From NCBI GenBank assembly GCA_949743895.1, contig CATJUX010000052.1, positions 1-64,000 on the forward strand: a stretch of DNA of 64,000 nucleotides, written 5' to 3'. Of the stretch, positions 1 through 8,032 are shown piece by piece; the first letter of the stretch is position 1, and each line of letters begins with the position of its first letter. The notes beneath the pieces are model-generated. The model was not told where the DNA came from. It saw nothing but the letters and a program-made list of their open reading frames with translations, and did not search any database. The position numbers and the translations under genes were made by a program. Source of the stretch: JANFXS01 sp022791155. GTDB lineage: Bacteria > Bacillota > Clostridia > Lachnospirales > Anaerotignaceae.

Positions 1-130
1 AAATTTGAAAACCTATAGGTTATGATGGAATGTCATTTATGTTTATTCTTTGAATCGATCAACGAACACTCACAAAAGCCATATATCAAAATCCTATAAT
101 TTTTGTGGTTTGCAAAAATTCCGCACTGCA

Positions 131-160
131 AAAAAAACCTCCCTTTTGGGCGGGAGGCTT
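131..160 (-). terminator. Rho-independent terminator of the citrate synthase/ICDH operon
   Basis: Read on the minus strand, the arms at 152-157 and 138-143 form a GC-rich hairpin (CCTCCC paired with GGGAGG), followed directly by seven T at 137-131. It lies just past the stop of the isocitrate dehydrogenase gene, where an operon-end terminator is expected. Confidence 0.85.
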
Positions 161-164
161 TTTC

Positions 165-1325
165 TTAAAGCGATTTTATTGTGTCGATTATATAATTGGT
201 GAGTTCTTCATTTGTGGCGCCGTTGCTGTGGCCCGTTGTGAAAACTTTTCTCTCTGTGATTGTGCATATGTCAAGCGCCTTTGAAAGTTTTTCGGCTTCG
301 GCCTGATAGCCTATGTGTGACAGAAGGAGACACACGGCCCTCATGACACTGCATGGGTCGGCATATTGCGCGCGGCCTTCATCAACCATTCTTGGCGCTG
401 AACCGTGAATTGCTTCAAACATTGCATAACGGTTTCCTATGTTGGAGCTTCCGGCCGTTCCCACACCGCCTTGGAACTCGGCGGCTTCGTCAGTTATTAT
501 GTCGCCATAGAGGTTTGGAAGGACAACAACCTGAAAATCGCGGCGGCGTTTTTCATCAATCAGCTTTGCTGTCATTATGTCGATATACCAGTCATCGGCC
601 TTTATGTTCGGATATTCCTTTGCCATGTTATAAAAAACTTCAAGGAATTTTCCGTCGGTTGCTTTGATTATGTTTGCTTTTGTGACGGCAGTCACACGGT
701 TTTTGCCGTTTTTCCGTGCATATTCAAATGCGGCGCGAATGATTCTTTCAGTGCCCTCTTGAGTCACAATTGTGAAATCGACGTTTATGTTTTCGTCAAC
801 GGCGAAGCCTTTGCTTCCAACGGCATAGGCGCCCTCTGTGTTCTCGCGGAAAAATGTCCAGTCTATGCCCTGTTCGGGAACGCGCACAGGCCGCACGTTG
901 GCAAACAAGTCAAGCTCTTTGCGCATCATGACGTTGGCGCTTTCTATGTTTGGCCATGGATCGCCTTTTCTTGGCGTTGTTGTTGGCCCCTTGAGAATCA
1001 CGTGGCATTTTTTCAGCTCATCCAAAACGTCATCGGGTATGGCTTTTCCGGCGGCCGCTCTGTTTTCAATTGTAAGTCCTTCTATGTCTCTCAGCTCAAT
1101 GCGGCCGTTTTCAATGTCTTTGGCAAGCATGTGTTCAATGACTCTTTTGCCTTGGGCTGTTATGACGGGGCCTATGCCGTCGCCGCCGGCAACACCGATT
1201 ATTATTTTGTCCATATTGCTGAAATTGAGCTGGTTTTTGCTGGCGTTCATTGCTTCAACTCTTTTGAGTTGTTCCTCAAGCAGAAGCCCAAATTTTTCTT
1301 TGGCTTTTTCTATGTTCGTGTTCAT
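165..1325 (-). CDS. Isocitrate/isopropylmalate dehydrogenase family, probably isocitrate dehydrogenase
   Basis: A 386-residue beta-decarboxylating dehydrogenase. After a roughly 40-residue N-terminal extension comes GGDGIGP, then the substrate-binding Arg region around MMRKELDLFANVRPVR, the metal-binding stretch NLYGDIITDEAAE and the cofactor loop FEAIHGSAPRM. Isopropylmalate and isocitrate dehydrogenases share these features. There is no leuC/leuD beside it, and the gene overlaps the Re-citrate synthase-like gene by 4 bases (ATGA). I therefore infer oxidation of isocitrate to 2-oxoglutarate for glutamate synthesis. Isopropylmalate or homoisocitrate dehydrogenase cannot be excluded. The start follows GGAGG inside the end of the upstream gene, so the pair is probably translationally coupled. 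Confidence 0.8.
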   Translation of the reverse strand: MNTNIEKAKEKFGLLLEEQLKRVEAMNASKNQLNFSNMDKIIIGVAGGDGIGPVITAQGKRVIEHMLAKDIENGRIELRDIEGLTIENRAAAGKAIPDDVLDELKKCHVILKGPTTTPRKGDPWPNIESANVMMRKELDLFANVRPVRVPEQGIDWTFFRENTEGAYAVGSKGFAVDENINVDFTIVTQEGTERIIRAAFEYARKNGKNRVTAVTKANIIKATDGKFLEVFYNMAKEYPNIKADDWYIDIMTAKLIDEKRRRDFQVVVLPNLYGDIITDEAAEFQGGVGTAGSSNIGNRYAMFEAIHGSAPRMVDEGRAQYADPCSVMRAVCLLLSHIGYQAEAEKLSKALDICTITERKVFTTGHSNGATNEELTNYIIDTIKSL

Positions 1326-2722
1326 AATTCCTCCATGGTTTGAGTTTTGTTTTCGTTGTCAAGTTTTTTCATTGTTTCGAGGGTGAGCGTTTCAAGCTCC
1401 TCGTCAGTTATCATTGTGACGCGGCCCTCGTTATATTGTTCGTTCACCCAGTTATATATAATTTCCACAACTTTGTCATTTTTGGAAACGGCGGCATCGC
1501 CTTTGAGATTGAAATAGCTGTTGATCCAGTGCGCAATTCCGCTTGTGCCGCTGGTGTTGCTGATGGCTATGCGCACAGGGCGGTTGAGAAGTTTGTCGGT
1601 GTTGAATATGTTGTATATCTCTTCATTTTTGAGAAGGCCGTCGGCGTGGATCCCGGCCCTTGTCACGTTGAAGTTTTTGCCTATAAACGGCGTCATTGGC
1701 GGAATTGTATAGTGCAGTTCTTTTTCGAAATATTCTGCAATTTCGGTGATGACAGTGGTGTCCATGCCGTCGAGGGTGCCTCTGAGCTGGGCATATTCAA
1801 ACACCATTGCTTCAAGCGGCGTGTTGCCCGTTCTTTCGCCAATTCCCAAAAGCGAACAGTTCACACTGCACGCGCCAAAAAGCCATGCATATGTGGCGTT
1901 GTTGACTGCTCTGTAGAAGTCGTTGTGGCCGTGCCATTCAATCCATTCGGCTGGAACGCCGGCGTGCTGTCCAAGGCCATATATTATGCCCGGCACGCTT
2001 CGTGGAAGCACGCTTCCGGGATATGTGACGCCATAGCCCATTGTGTCACAGGCGCGTATTTTGACTGGTGTGTTTGTTTCGCGGGAAAGCTCCATGAGGG
2101 CGGAAGCAAATGGAATGACAAAGCCATAGAAATCGGCTCTTGTTATGTCTTCAAAGTGACAGCGTGGAACAATGTCTGTTTCAATGCATTCCCTCACAAT
2201 GGCTATATAGTGATCGAGCGCCTGCTGGCGTGTCATGTGCATTTTGTGGAATATGTGATAGTCGGAGCAGCTCACGAGAATGCCCGTTTCCTTCAAGCCT
2301 ATTTCTTTAACAAGCTCAAAATCTTTTTTTGAGGCGCGTATCCAGCTTGTGACTTCAGGGAATTTGTAGCCCTTTTCAAGACATTTATACACAGCGTTCC
2401 TGTCTTTTTTTGTGTATAAAAAAAATTCGCTCATTTTTATGACACCATTGGGGCCAGAAAGTTTATGAATGAGATCATAAAGGTGAGTCATTTGTTCAAC
2501 AGTGTATGGTTCGCGGGACTGTTGTCCGTCACGGAATGTTGTGTCGGTTATCCATATTTCAGAAGGTGTTTCCATTGGCACAAGCCGGCGGTTGAAAACA
2601 ACCTTGGGAATCTCGTCATATGGGAAAAACTCTCTGTAAAGATTGGGGTCTTTGACATGCACAATTGGATAAGCCTGATATGTGCTTTCCAAAAGATTTG
2701 TCCTGTTGTTGAATTTGAACAT
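1322..2722 (-). CDS. Probable Re-citrate synthase (isopropylmalate/homocitrate synthase superfamily)
   Basis: A DRE-TIM metallolyase of 466 residues. The N-terminal motif DTTFRDGQQS replaces the common DTTLRDGEQ, the metal-binding HGHNDF follows in the barrel, and NCSLLGIGERTGNTPLE is the conserved loop after it. The unusual DGQQ variant and the pairing with an isocitrate dehydrogenase match the Re-type citrate synthases known from Clostridium kluyveri, which condense acetyl-CoA with oxaloacetate. The C-terminal leucine-regulatory domain of LeuA is not evident. I place the start at ATG 2722, seven to eight bases after AAGGAGG, and not at the in-frame TTG 2728, which is only two bases from it. 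Homocitrate or citramalate synthase is the alternative. First gene of a two-gene operon. Confidence 0.75.
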   Translation of the reverse strand: MFKFNNRTNLLESTYQAYPIVHVKDPNLYREFFPYDEIPKVVFNRRLVPMETPSEIWITDTTFRDGQQSREPYTVEQMTHLYDLIHKLSGPNGVIKMSEFFLYTKKDRNAVYKCLEKGYKFPEVTSWIRASKKDFELVKEIGLKETGILVSCSDYHIFHKMHMTRQQALDHYIAIVRECIETDIVPRCHFEDITRADFYGFVIPFASALMELSRETNTPVKIRACDTMGYGVTYPGSVLPRSVPGIIYGLGQHAGVPAEWIEWHGHNDFYRAVNNATYAWLFGACSVNCSLLGIGERTGNTPLEAMVFEYAQLRGTLDGMDTTVITEIAEYFEKELHYTIPPMTPFIGKNFNVTRAGIHADGLLKNEEIYNIFNTDKLLNRPVRIAISNTSGTSGIAHWINSYFNLKGDAAVSKNDKVVEIIYNWVNEQYNEGRVTMITDEELETLTLETMKKLDNENKTQTMEEL

Positions 2723-2797
2723 TCTCAAACCTCCTTATCATTTTAATATTGCGCCGGCAGAACCGGACTTTTGAGAATATAAAAAGGTATTTTTAAT

Positions 2798-2825
2798 TGT
2801 ATACTATTTTTTATGTTTTAGTCAA
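2798..2825 (-). promoter_or_regulatory. Sigma-A-type promoter for the citrate synthase operon
   Basis: On the minus strand TTGACT (2825-2820) is followed after 16 bases by TATACA (2803-2798). It lies about 75 bases upstream of the citrate synthase start and faces it. Confidence 0.6.
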
Positions 2826-2958
2826 TATGAACAGGAGAATAAAATCGCGGCAAAAGCTTTTCAAATGTTTGACAAAGTGAATAAAAAAGAAGTGCGTTTC
2901 ATAAATTGATATAAACAGTTTGTTTTCAACCCAAATATGTCAGAAAGGGGACTTGCAT

Positions 2959-3141
2959 ATGACAGCAAAAAACAAAAGGCCAATACCAGAAGATTTTCTT
3001 CTTTCCATAAAAGATGTGAAGACAGAAGAAAATTCCCAAAAACGGCGTGAGAGAAGAACAATACATAAACAAAGCAAGGGACTTGGCGTCTATCCGGCCA
3101 TGGCGGCAGCAATTTTGGCCGATATGCTTAAAGGGAACTGA
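2959..3141 (+). CDS. Small basic protein of unknown function
   Basis: A 60-residue open frame starting at ATG 2959, eight bases after GAAAGGGG, a good ribosome binding site. The protein is strongly basic in the middle (KRRERRTIHK) and ends in a short hydrophobic segment (AMAAAILADML), too short for a confident membrane helix. I do not recognise a family. It stands alone between two minus-strand operons and is followed by an unexplained, structured-looking intergenic stretch. The clear RBS supports it as real, but with only 60 codons it could be a chance frame. Confidence 0.5.
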   Translation: MTAKNKRPIPEDFLLSIKDVKTEENSQKRRERRTIHKQSKGLGVYPAMAAAILADMLKGN

Positions 3142-3529
3142 AAAATTGAGGACTGCTTGAATTGTTTTGATAAATTTTTTTCAGAAAAGTGGCCGCGACG
3201 GCGAAGTTGTTTTGCGAAGCAAAATTCGGGAACATGCAGAGGATGAACCGCGTGAAAGCCGCGTGAAATTCACGTCACTAGGCCTTGCTTTTTTTTGGGA
3301 AACTAAAGCTTGGCTCAGATTGAAGACTTTGAAAAACTGATATTTTTGAAAATTGACAGAAAACAGGCGTTTTGAAAGTTCATTAGTTTTTTGACATTAA
3401 TATTTTTTGGCCATTGAACAAATTTCTGTCTCGTTCACAAAAATGCATTTGAATATACGCACAGCATAGGTTTGCCGTGCGTATATAAAAAATTGTGCCA
3501 GCGGTTTTTGCCGCGCGCTTCAGTTCAGT
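3142..3529. other. Intergenic stretch with inverted repeats and a possible small RNA
   Basis: No gene is seen. At 3189-3298 there is a region with a closing helix (AAAG..GGCC against GGCC..CTTT), an internal hairpin (TTTTGC-GAA-GCAAAA), a direct repeat of CCGCGTGAAA and a run of eight T after the last arm. At 3453-3486 a 10-bp inverted repeat (ATATACGCAC/GTGCGTATAT) lies just past the stop of the amidohydrolase gene and may end that operon, although the T-run on the minus strand is poor. Confidence 0.35.
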
Positions 3530-4711
3530 TCATTCCATTTCATTCAACACCCACAGCGCATAATCAACATAGACATTGCATGACAGCAGAAGCGCTTCCT
3601 CGTCAATGTCAAAAAGCCCATGATGATGTGCCACAGCTGTGTTTGGATTGTTTGCATTTTTTGTTCCAACAAAGGCATACATTCCCTTTGTCACAGAAAG
3701 ATAATCGGCAAAGTCATCAGCGCCCAATGCTTTTTCAAAATCTGAAACAATGTTTTCGGCGGGCCATATCTTTTCCGTGACATGTGTGACTTCATCAACG
3801 GCCTGTCCGTCGTTCACAAGCGGTGCGGCAAAATCCTTGAATTCAACTTCTGCTTTCCCGCCGTATAGCGTGGCTGTTTCTTCGGCAATCTGACGCACTC
3901 TGTCATTTGTGAATTTTCTGACTTCAGGCATGAAACTGCGCGTTGTTCCTTCAATTTCGGCGTGTTCGGCGATTATGTTATACTGTGTGCCGGCCTTCAC
4001 AACGCCCACGCCAACAACAACTGTTTCAAGAGGGTCTGTGTTTCTTGCCACAACCGATTGAAGGGCAACAACAATTTGTGATGCTATATATGCCGCATCA
4101 ATGCCCAAATGGGGCCTTGACACATGCGCGCCTTTTCCTGTTATTTTAATTTTGAAATAGTCACAGCTTGCAGCCTGAGGGCCTTTTGTCAGGGCAATTT
4201 TTCCGCTTTCCAATGAGCTTGACACGTGTGCCCCAAACACACGGCTGGCGCCGTTCATGAGCCCTTCGCCAACAAACAGCCGCGCTCCTTGCCCAATTTC
4301 TTCAGCCTGTTGGAAAAAAAGACGTATCTGGCCTGAAAATTCGTTTTCCTTTTTTTTCAATATTTTTGCCGCGCCAAGCATTGTTGCTGTGTGAGCGTCG
4401 TGTCCACAGGCGTGGCACGTGTTGGGGTTTTGTGAGTGGTATGCTGTGTTTTTGAGATCTTCCATGGCCAGTGCGTCAATGTCGCCTCTGAGAACAATTG
4501 TTTTGCCGCCGTTTCCCTTTTTGCCATCAATCCAGCCATACACGCCTGTTTCTCCAACACGGCGGTGAGGAATTCCCATTGTGTCAAGTTCTTTTTCAAT
4601 CTTTTTGCATGTTTCATATTCTTTCAAACTAACTTCTGGATGCGCATGAAAATGGCGCCGCATTTCTATTATATACTCTTTTTCATTAAGCACATATTCT
4701 TTAATTGACAT
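3530..4711 (-). CDS. M20 family metallo-amidohydrolase (hippurate/N-acyl amino acid hydrolase type)
   Basis: A 393-residue peptidase M20D-type enzyme. RRHFHAHPE near residue 20 is the family signature. The metal ligands are CHACGHDAHT (about residues 96-105), EE in QQAEEIGQG and the late His in VAHHHGLFD. A dimerisation domain is inserted around residues 180-290. Such enzymes release amino acids from N-acyl conjugates. It is the last gene behind the metNIQ transporter and a Met T-box, so an N-acyl- or otherwise conjugated methionine compound is a plausible substrate; that is inference. The start follows GGGAGGGCGG. A hairpin sits between metQ and this gene and may lower its expression. Confidence 0.85.
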   Translation of the reverse strand: MSIKEYVLNEKEYIIEMRRHFHAHPEVSLKEYETCKKIEKELDTMGIPHRRVGETGVYGWIDGKKGNGGKTIVLRGDIDALAMEDLKNTAYHSQNPNTCHACGHDAHTATMLGAAKILKKKENEFSGQIRLFFQQAEEIGQGARLFVGEGLMNGASRVFGAHVSSSLESGKIALTKGPQAASCDYFKIKITGKGAHVSRPHLGIDAAYIASQIVVALQSVVARNTDPLETVVVGVGVVKAGTQYNIIAEHAEIEGTTRSFMPEVRKFTNDRVRQIAEETATLYGGKAEVEFKDFAAPLVNDGQAVDEVTHVTEKIWPAENIVSDFEKALGADDFADYLSVTKGMYAFVGTKNANNPNTAVAHHHGLFDIDEEALLLSCNVYVDYALWVLNEME

Positions 4712-4770
4712 ATATAAATCCGCCCTCCCAAATTTTTGTGTCAGTTTTCCGATTGATGAAAGTGTGTTGA

Positions 4771-4800
4771 AAAGCCGTGCTTTTTTTGCGGCACGGCTTT
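4771..4800 (-). terminator. Hairpin between metQ and the amidohydrolase gene
   Basis: A perfect 10-bp inverted repeat (AAAGCCGTGC/GCACGGCTTT) with a 10-base loop. On the minus strand only four T follow, so it may be a leaky terminator or an mRNA-stabilising hairpin at the metQ 3' end. Confidence 0.5.
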
Positions 4801-4808
4801 GGTGTGTT

Positions 4809-5753
4809 TTATTCTGCTTTCAATGCTTCCGGCCATGCGCATATGAAGCCGCCTTTATATTCATCTTCTATTGTTTTCTGAACTTCTGGTGTGTGGTAAG
4901 CATCAACAATTTTTTTGTATATTTCATTGTCCTTGTCGGCTGTGCGGGCAACAATTACGTTTATAAGCTGTGGAACAGCCTCGTTTGTTTCAGGGTCAAC
5001 GTTTTCCATGAATATTGTGTCGTCAACGGGGCTGAGGCCGGCTGTGAACGCATTTCCGCCATTGATGATGGCTGCGGCACAATCGGGAAGTATGTTTGAA
5101 AGTGTGGCAGATTCTGCCTCCATTATTTCAATTTGAACGTTATATTTTGTTATGTCAGCCTTTGTTGGAACAAAGCCTTTTGCGGGATCGCATTCCAGCA
5201 ATCCGGCGGCCTCCAAAATTTTGAGTGCGCGGCCGCCGTTTGTGAGGTCGCTTGGAATGGCAATTATGTCGCCGTCTTTTATGTCTTCAATTGAGGATAT
5301 TTTGTCTTTGTTGTTGTATATTCCCAAAGGAGCAATGATTGTGTCGCCTATGTCAACGATTTCATAGCCCTTTTGCGAAATGTCATTGGCCAAAAACGCT
5401 TTGTGTTGGAATGCGTTCAAATCGATTTCGCCGTCATTGAGTGCGCGGTTTGGAGCGGCATAATCTGTGAATTTGACAAGTTCAACTTGTATTCCTTCGT
5501 CAGCCAAAAGCTCGTTTATTGTGTCCCACTGTGCGTTATATTCGCCCACAACGCCAACCTTGACGATTGTTGTTTCTTTCTTTTCATCGCCTGTGTTCTG
5601 ATCCTTTTCGCTGTCTTGAGCTGTGTTTTGTTCTGTTGATTGCGAATTGTTTTGATCCTCCGCCGGTTTTGAGTCACTGCTGCATGCTGTGAATGCCGCT
5701 GCGGCGGCCAATGCTAATACTGCTGCTGTCAATTTCTTCAAATTTTTTTTCAT
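4809..5753 (-). CDS. metQ: Methionine ABC transporter, substrate-binding lipoprotein MetQ
   Basis: A 314-residue protein of the NlpA/MetQ family. It has a lipoprotein signal peptide: basic MKKNLKK, an Ala-rich core and a lipobox ending AAFTAC at about residue 24. An acidic, Gln/Asn-rich linker of about 40 residues follows, then the binding domain starting VKVGVVGEY. The family binds L- or D-methionine and delivers it to MetI/MetN. It lies 78 bases after metI in the same operon. The start follows GAAAGGGAG. Confidence 0.92.
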   Translation of the reverse strand: MKKNLKKLTAAVLALAAAAAFTACSSDSKPAEDQNNSQSTEQNTAQDSEKDQNTGDEKKETTIVKVGVVGEYNAQWDTINELLADEGIQVELVKFTDYAAPNRALNDGEIDLNAFQHKAFLANDISQKGYEIVDIGDTIIAPLGIYNNKDKISSIEDIKDGDIIAIPSDLTNGGRALKILEAAGLLECDPAKGFVPTKADITKYNVQIEIMEAESATLSNILPDCAAAIINGGNAFTAGLSPVDDTIFMENVDPETNEAVPQLINVIVARTADKDNEIYKKIVDAYHTPEVQKTIEDEYKGGFICAWPEALKAE

Positions 5754-5831
5754 TTTGGTTTACTCCCTTTCTTTTTTTCAGTTATTCCTTAAAATGGCTG
5801 CCCGCGGGCGCCCATGTTAAAGCGTAAAAAA

Positions 5832-6509
5832 TTAGTGTGTTGTGCGGTGTATAATCAAGTTGCCTATGAATTGTATGACGCTTATTATGATGAGTATGAT
5901 TATGACTGTGACCCAAATCATGTCGCGATAGCCCATTTGATAGCCATAGCGTATGGCAAAATCTCCAAGCCCGCCGGCGCCTATGGCACCTGCCATTGCT
6001 GTTATTCCTATGAGGCTCACAAATGTGATCATTGTGACCCTTGTGATTCCTGGGATGCTTTCTTTCAGATATACACTGAATATTATTTCAAAAGGCGAAA
6101 ATCCCATTGCTTCACTGGCTTCCACAAGGCCATAGTCCACGTCTGCAAGCACAGATTCTATCTGCCTTGCGAAAAATGGCACTGTCCCCGCGATGAGGGC
6201 CACATATGAACCTGTCACGCCGGAGCCTGTGCCCACAATTGCGCGGCTCACAGGGATGAGAAGCACCATAAGTATTATAAAAGGTATGGAACGTATTATG
6301 TCTATTGCCTTGTCAAGAATTTTGTATATCATTGGGTTGTGCAATATGCCGTCTTTTTTTGTCACAATGAGGAGCACTCCAAAAAACAGCCCTGCAAAAA
6401 ATGATATTGTGCCTGAAACAAAAAGCATTTTGAATGTGATGCCCACGCATTTTATGAGTTCTTCGCCCAAACGCTCCAGGTTTGGCGCTATGCTGTATAA
6501 TAAGCTCAT
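5832..6509 (-). CDS. metI: Methionine ABC transporter permease MetI
   Basis: A 225-residue MetI-type permease of the BPD superfamily with about five membrane segments. The coupling (EAA) loop is seen as EASEAMGFSPFEIIF and is followed by the conserved run TMITFVSLIGITAMAGAIG. Length and sequence are typical for the family. Its start codon overlaps the metN stop by 4 bases (ATGA), so the two are translationally coupled. Confidence 0.93.
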   Translation of the reverse strand: MSLLYSIAPNLERLGEELIKCVGITFKMLFVSGTISFFAGLFFGVLLIVTKKDGILHNPMIYKILDKAIDIIRSIPFIILMVLLIPVSRAIVGTGSGVTGSYVALIAGTVPFFARQIESVLADVDYGLVEASEAMGFSPFEIIFSVYLKESIPGITRVTMITFVSLIGITAMAGAIGAGGLGDFAIRYGYQMGYRDMIWVTVIIILIIISVIQFIGNLIIHRTTH

Positions 6510-7537
6510 TCTCTGATTACCTCCAAATCAACATTTCTTTCCTTTATATATGTCATGGCCTCCTCAAGGCGATCCGGCTCTCCGCTCATCACAACGCCCA
6601 GTTTGCCAACGGTTTTGCCTTTCAATATGTCTATGTTTCCATAAATTATGTTGGATTTCACATTGAATGCTTCGGCAATGTGCGAAATGAGAGCTTCACC
6701 GGCGTTGTTGGCGGAATATGTGAGAAGCACAATTTTTTCGCCTTCTTTGAGACTGTTCATTTCGCCGCCTTCATTCACCAGTTCAAGGAATCTGTCTGTG
6801 TTGCTTGCAGTGTTTATGAAATCTTTTGTGATTTTTTCCTTGGGGTGAACAAAAACTTCTTCTGTTGAGCCTTCTTCAACAACACGCCCCAGTTCCATGA
6901 TTGCCACTCTGTCGCATATGTCTTTCACAACGGCCATTTCGTGGGTGATCAAAACGATTGTGATTGAAAGCTCTTCATTGACCTTTTTGAGGAGGCTTAA
7001 TATTGATTTTGTGGTTTGAGGGTCAAGAGCGCTTGTTGCCTCGTCGCACAAAAGCACCTTTGGGTCGTTGGCAAGCGCCCTTGCAATGGCAACTCTTTGT
7101 TTTTGGCCGCCTGAAAGCTGTGAAGGGTAGGCATCTTTTTTGTCAGAAAGCCCAACAAGCTCCAAAAGGGACATTATCTTTTTGTTTTTGTCCGGTTTTG
7201 AAAGCCCGCTTTTTCTCAGTGGAAAAGCTATGTTTTGATACACCGTTCGGGATCTCATCAAATTGAAATGCTGAAATATCATGCCAATTTTCCGGCGCAC
7301 TTCCCGGAGCTTTTTTTCGTCTAAGCCCGTCAGTTCAACGCCGTCAACCGTCACACGGCCCGACGTTGGTTTTTCCAAAAGATTTATGCATCTCACAAGC
7401 GTTGACTTTCCGGCGCCCGAAAAACCTATGATTCCGAAAATTTCTCCCTGACGGACATTGAGGCTCACGTCATGAACGGCGTGAATGCTGTTTCCGGCGC
7501 TTTGGAAAGTTTTGCTCACCTTCTCCAAACTGATCAT
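6506..7537 (-). CDS. metN: Methionine ABC transporter ATP-binding protein MetN
   Basis: A 343-residue ABC ATPase. Walker A is GFSGAGKST near residue 38, the signature is LSGGQKQRVAIARAL, Walker B is VLLCDEATSALDP and the switch His is in ITHEM. The C-terminal 90 residues match the NIL regulatory domain of MetN, which binds methionine and gives feedback (transinhibition). First gene after the Met-specific T-box leader. The start follows AAAGGAG. Confidence 0.95.
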   Translation of the reverse strand: MISLEKVSKTFQSAGNSIHAVHDVSLNVRQGEIFGIIGFSGAGKSTLVRCINLLEKPTSGRVTVDGVELTGLDEKKLREVRRKIGMIFQHFNLMRSRTVYQNIAFPLRKSGLSKPDKNKKIMSLLELVGLSDKKDAYPSQLSGGQKQRVAIARALANDPKVLLCDEATSALDPQTTKSILSLLKKVNEELSITIVLITHEMAVVKDICDRVAIMELGRVVEEGSTEEVFVHPKEKITKDFINTASNTDRFLELVNEGGEMNSLKEGEKIVLLTYSANNAGEALISHIAEAFNVKSNIIYGNIDILKGKTVGKLGVVMSGEPDRLEEAMTYIKERNVDLEVIRE

Positions 7538-7560
7538 TGTGTATAATCTCCTTTCGACAT

Positions 7561-7857
7561 AAAAAAAGCTTTCATCCTGAAAAGATAATCAGGACGAAAG
7601 CATAGCTTCGTGGTACCACCCAATTTTGTTCGTTCCTCACGAAACGAACCTCTGAAAGTACGCCCAAAAAATGGGTTATACTCCGTCGCTATAACGGGCG
7701 CTCCCGTTGTGGCCTAACTCACATTGGCTCAGCCACACAACTCCGAGGCCATCTTCATGAATGTATCCCTGTTTCCTTTCACCAAACGGAAACTCTCTGC
7801 AAAGGCGTTCAAACACTACTCTCCTCATCAATGTCTTTCTGTTTTGAATTAGAAATT
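7561..7857 (-). promoter_or_regulatory. T-box leader, methionine-specific, controlling metNIQ
   Basis: Read on the minus strand, the leader has Stem I elements (GATGAGGAGAGTA, then TTTGGTGAAAGG) and the specifier-loop sequence GAAGATGGCCTCGGAG. The specifier codon is ATG (7752-7750), read by tRNA-Met. Further on is the T-box sequence GGGTGGTACCACG (about 7622-7610). A terminator hairpin follows (GCTTTCGTCCTGA paired with TCAGGATGAAAGC) with seven T at about 7567-7561. Uncharged tRNA-Met should pair with the T-box bulge and favour the antiterminator, switching on methionine uptake when methionine is scarce. Confidence 0.93.
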
Positions 7858-7863
7858 TAACTT

Positions 7864-7892
7864 AGTTTAATTCCATTTTTCAATTTTGTCAA
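7864..7892 (-). promoter_or_regulatory. Sigma-A promoter of the met T-box operon
   Basis: On the minus strand a perfect TTGACA (7892-7887) is separated by 17 bases from TAAACT (7869-7864). Transcription would start about 7857, immediately before Stem I of the T-box. Confidence 0.8.
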
Positions 7893-8032
7893 TACCCAAT
7901 ATTATTTTTTGTTAAAAAATTTGATGTTTGAAAACTTTGCAAGACTGGCAAACAGCGGCAAATGAATGCATGGCGCGTGTTTTGCGCAAACAAAAAATTT
8001 TTGGGATCTTCAAAAAGACGCTATTTCGAAAT

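Noticed and set aside
405..1343. Long plus-strand frame opposite the isocitrate dehydrogenase gene
   Set aside because: No ribosome binding site and a Cys/Phe-rich translation typical of an antisense shadow. The minus-strand gene has clear family motifs.
3189..3298. Known riboswitch or SRP RNA
   Set aside because: Compared from memory with GEMM, ZTP, THF, ykkC, yybP and small SRP RNA cores; none of their conserved sequences is present.
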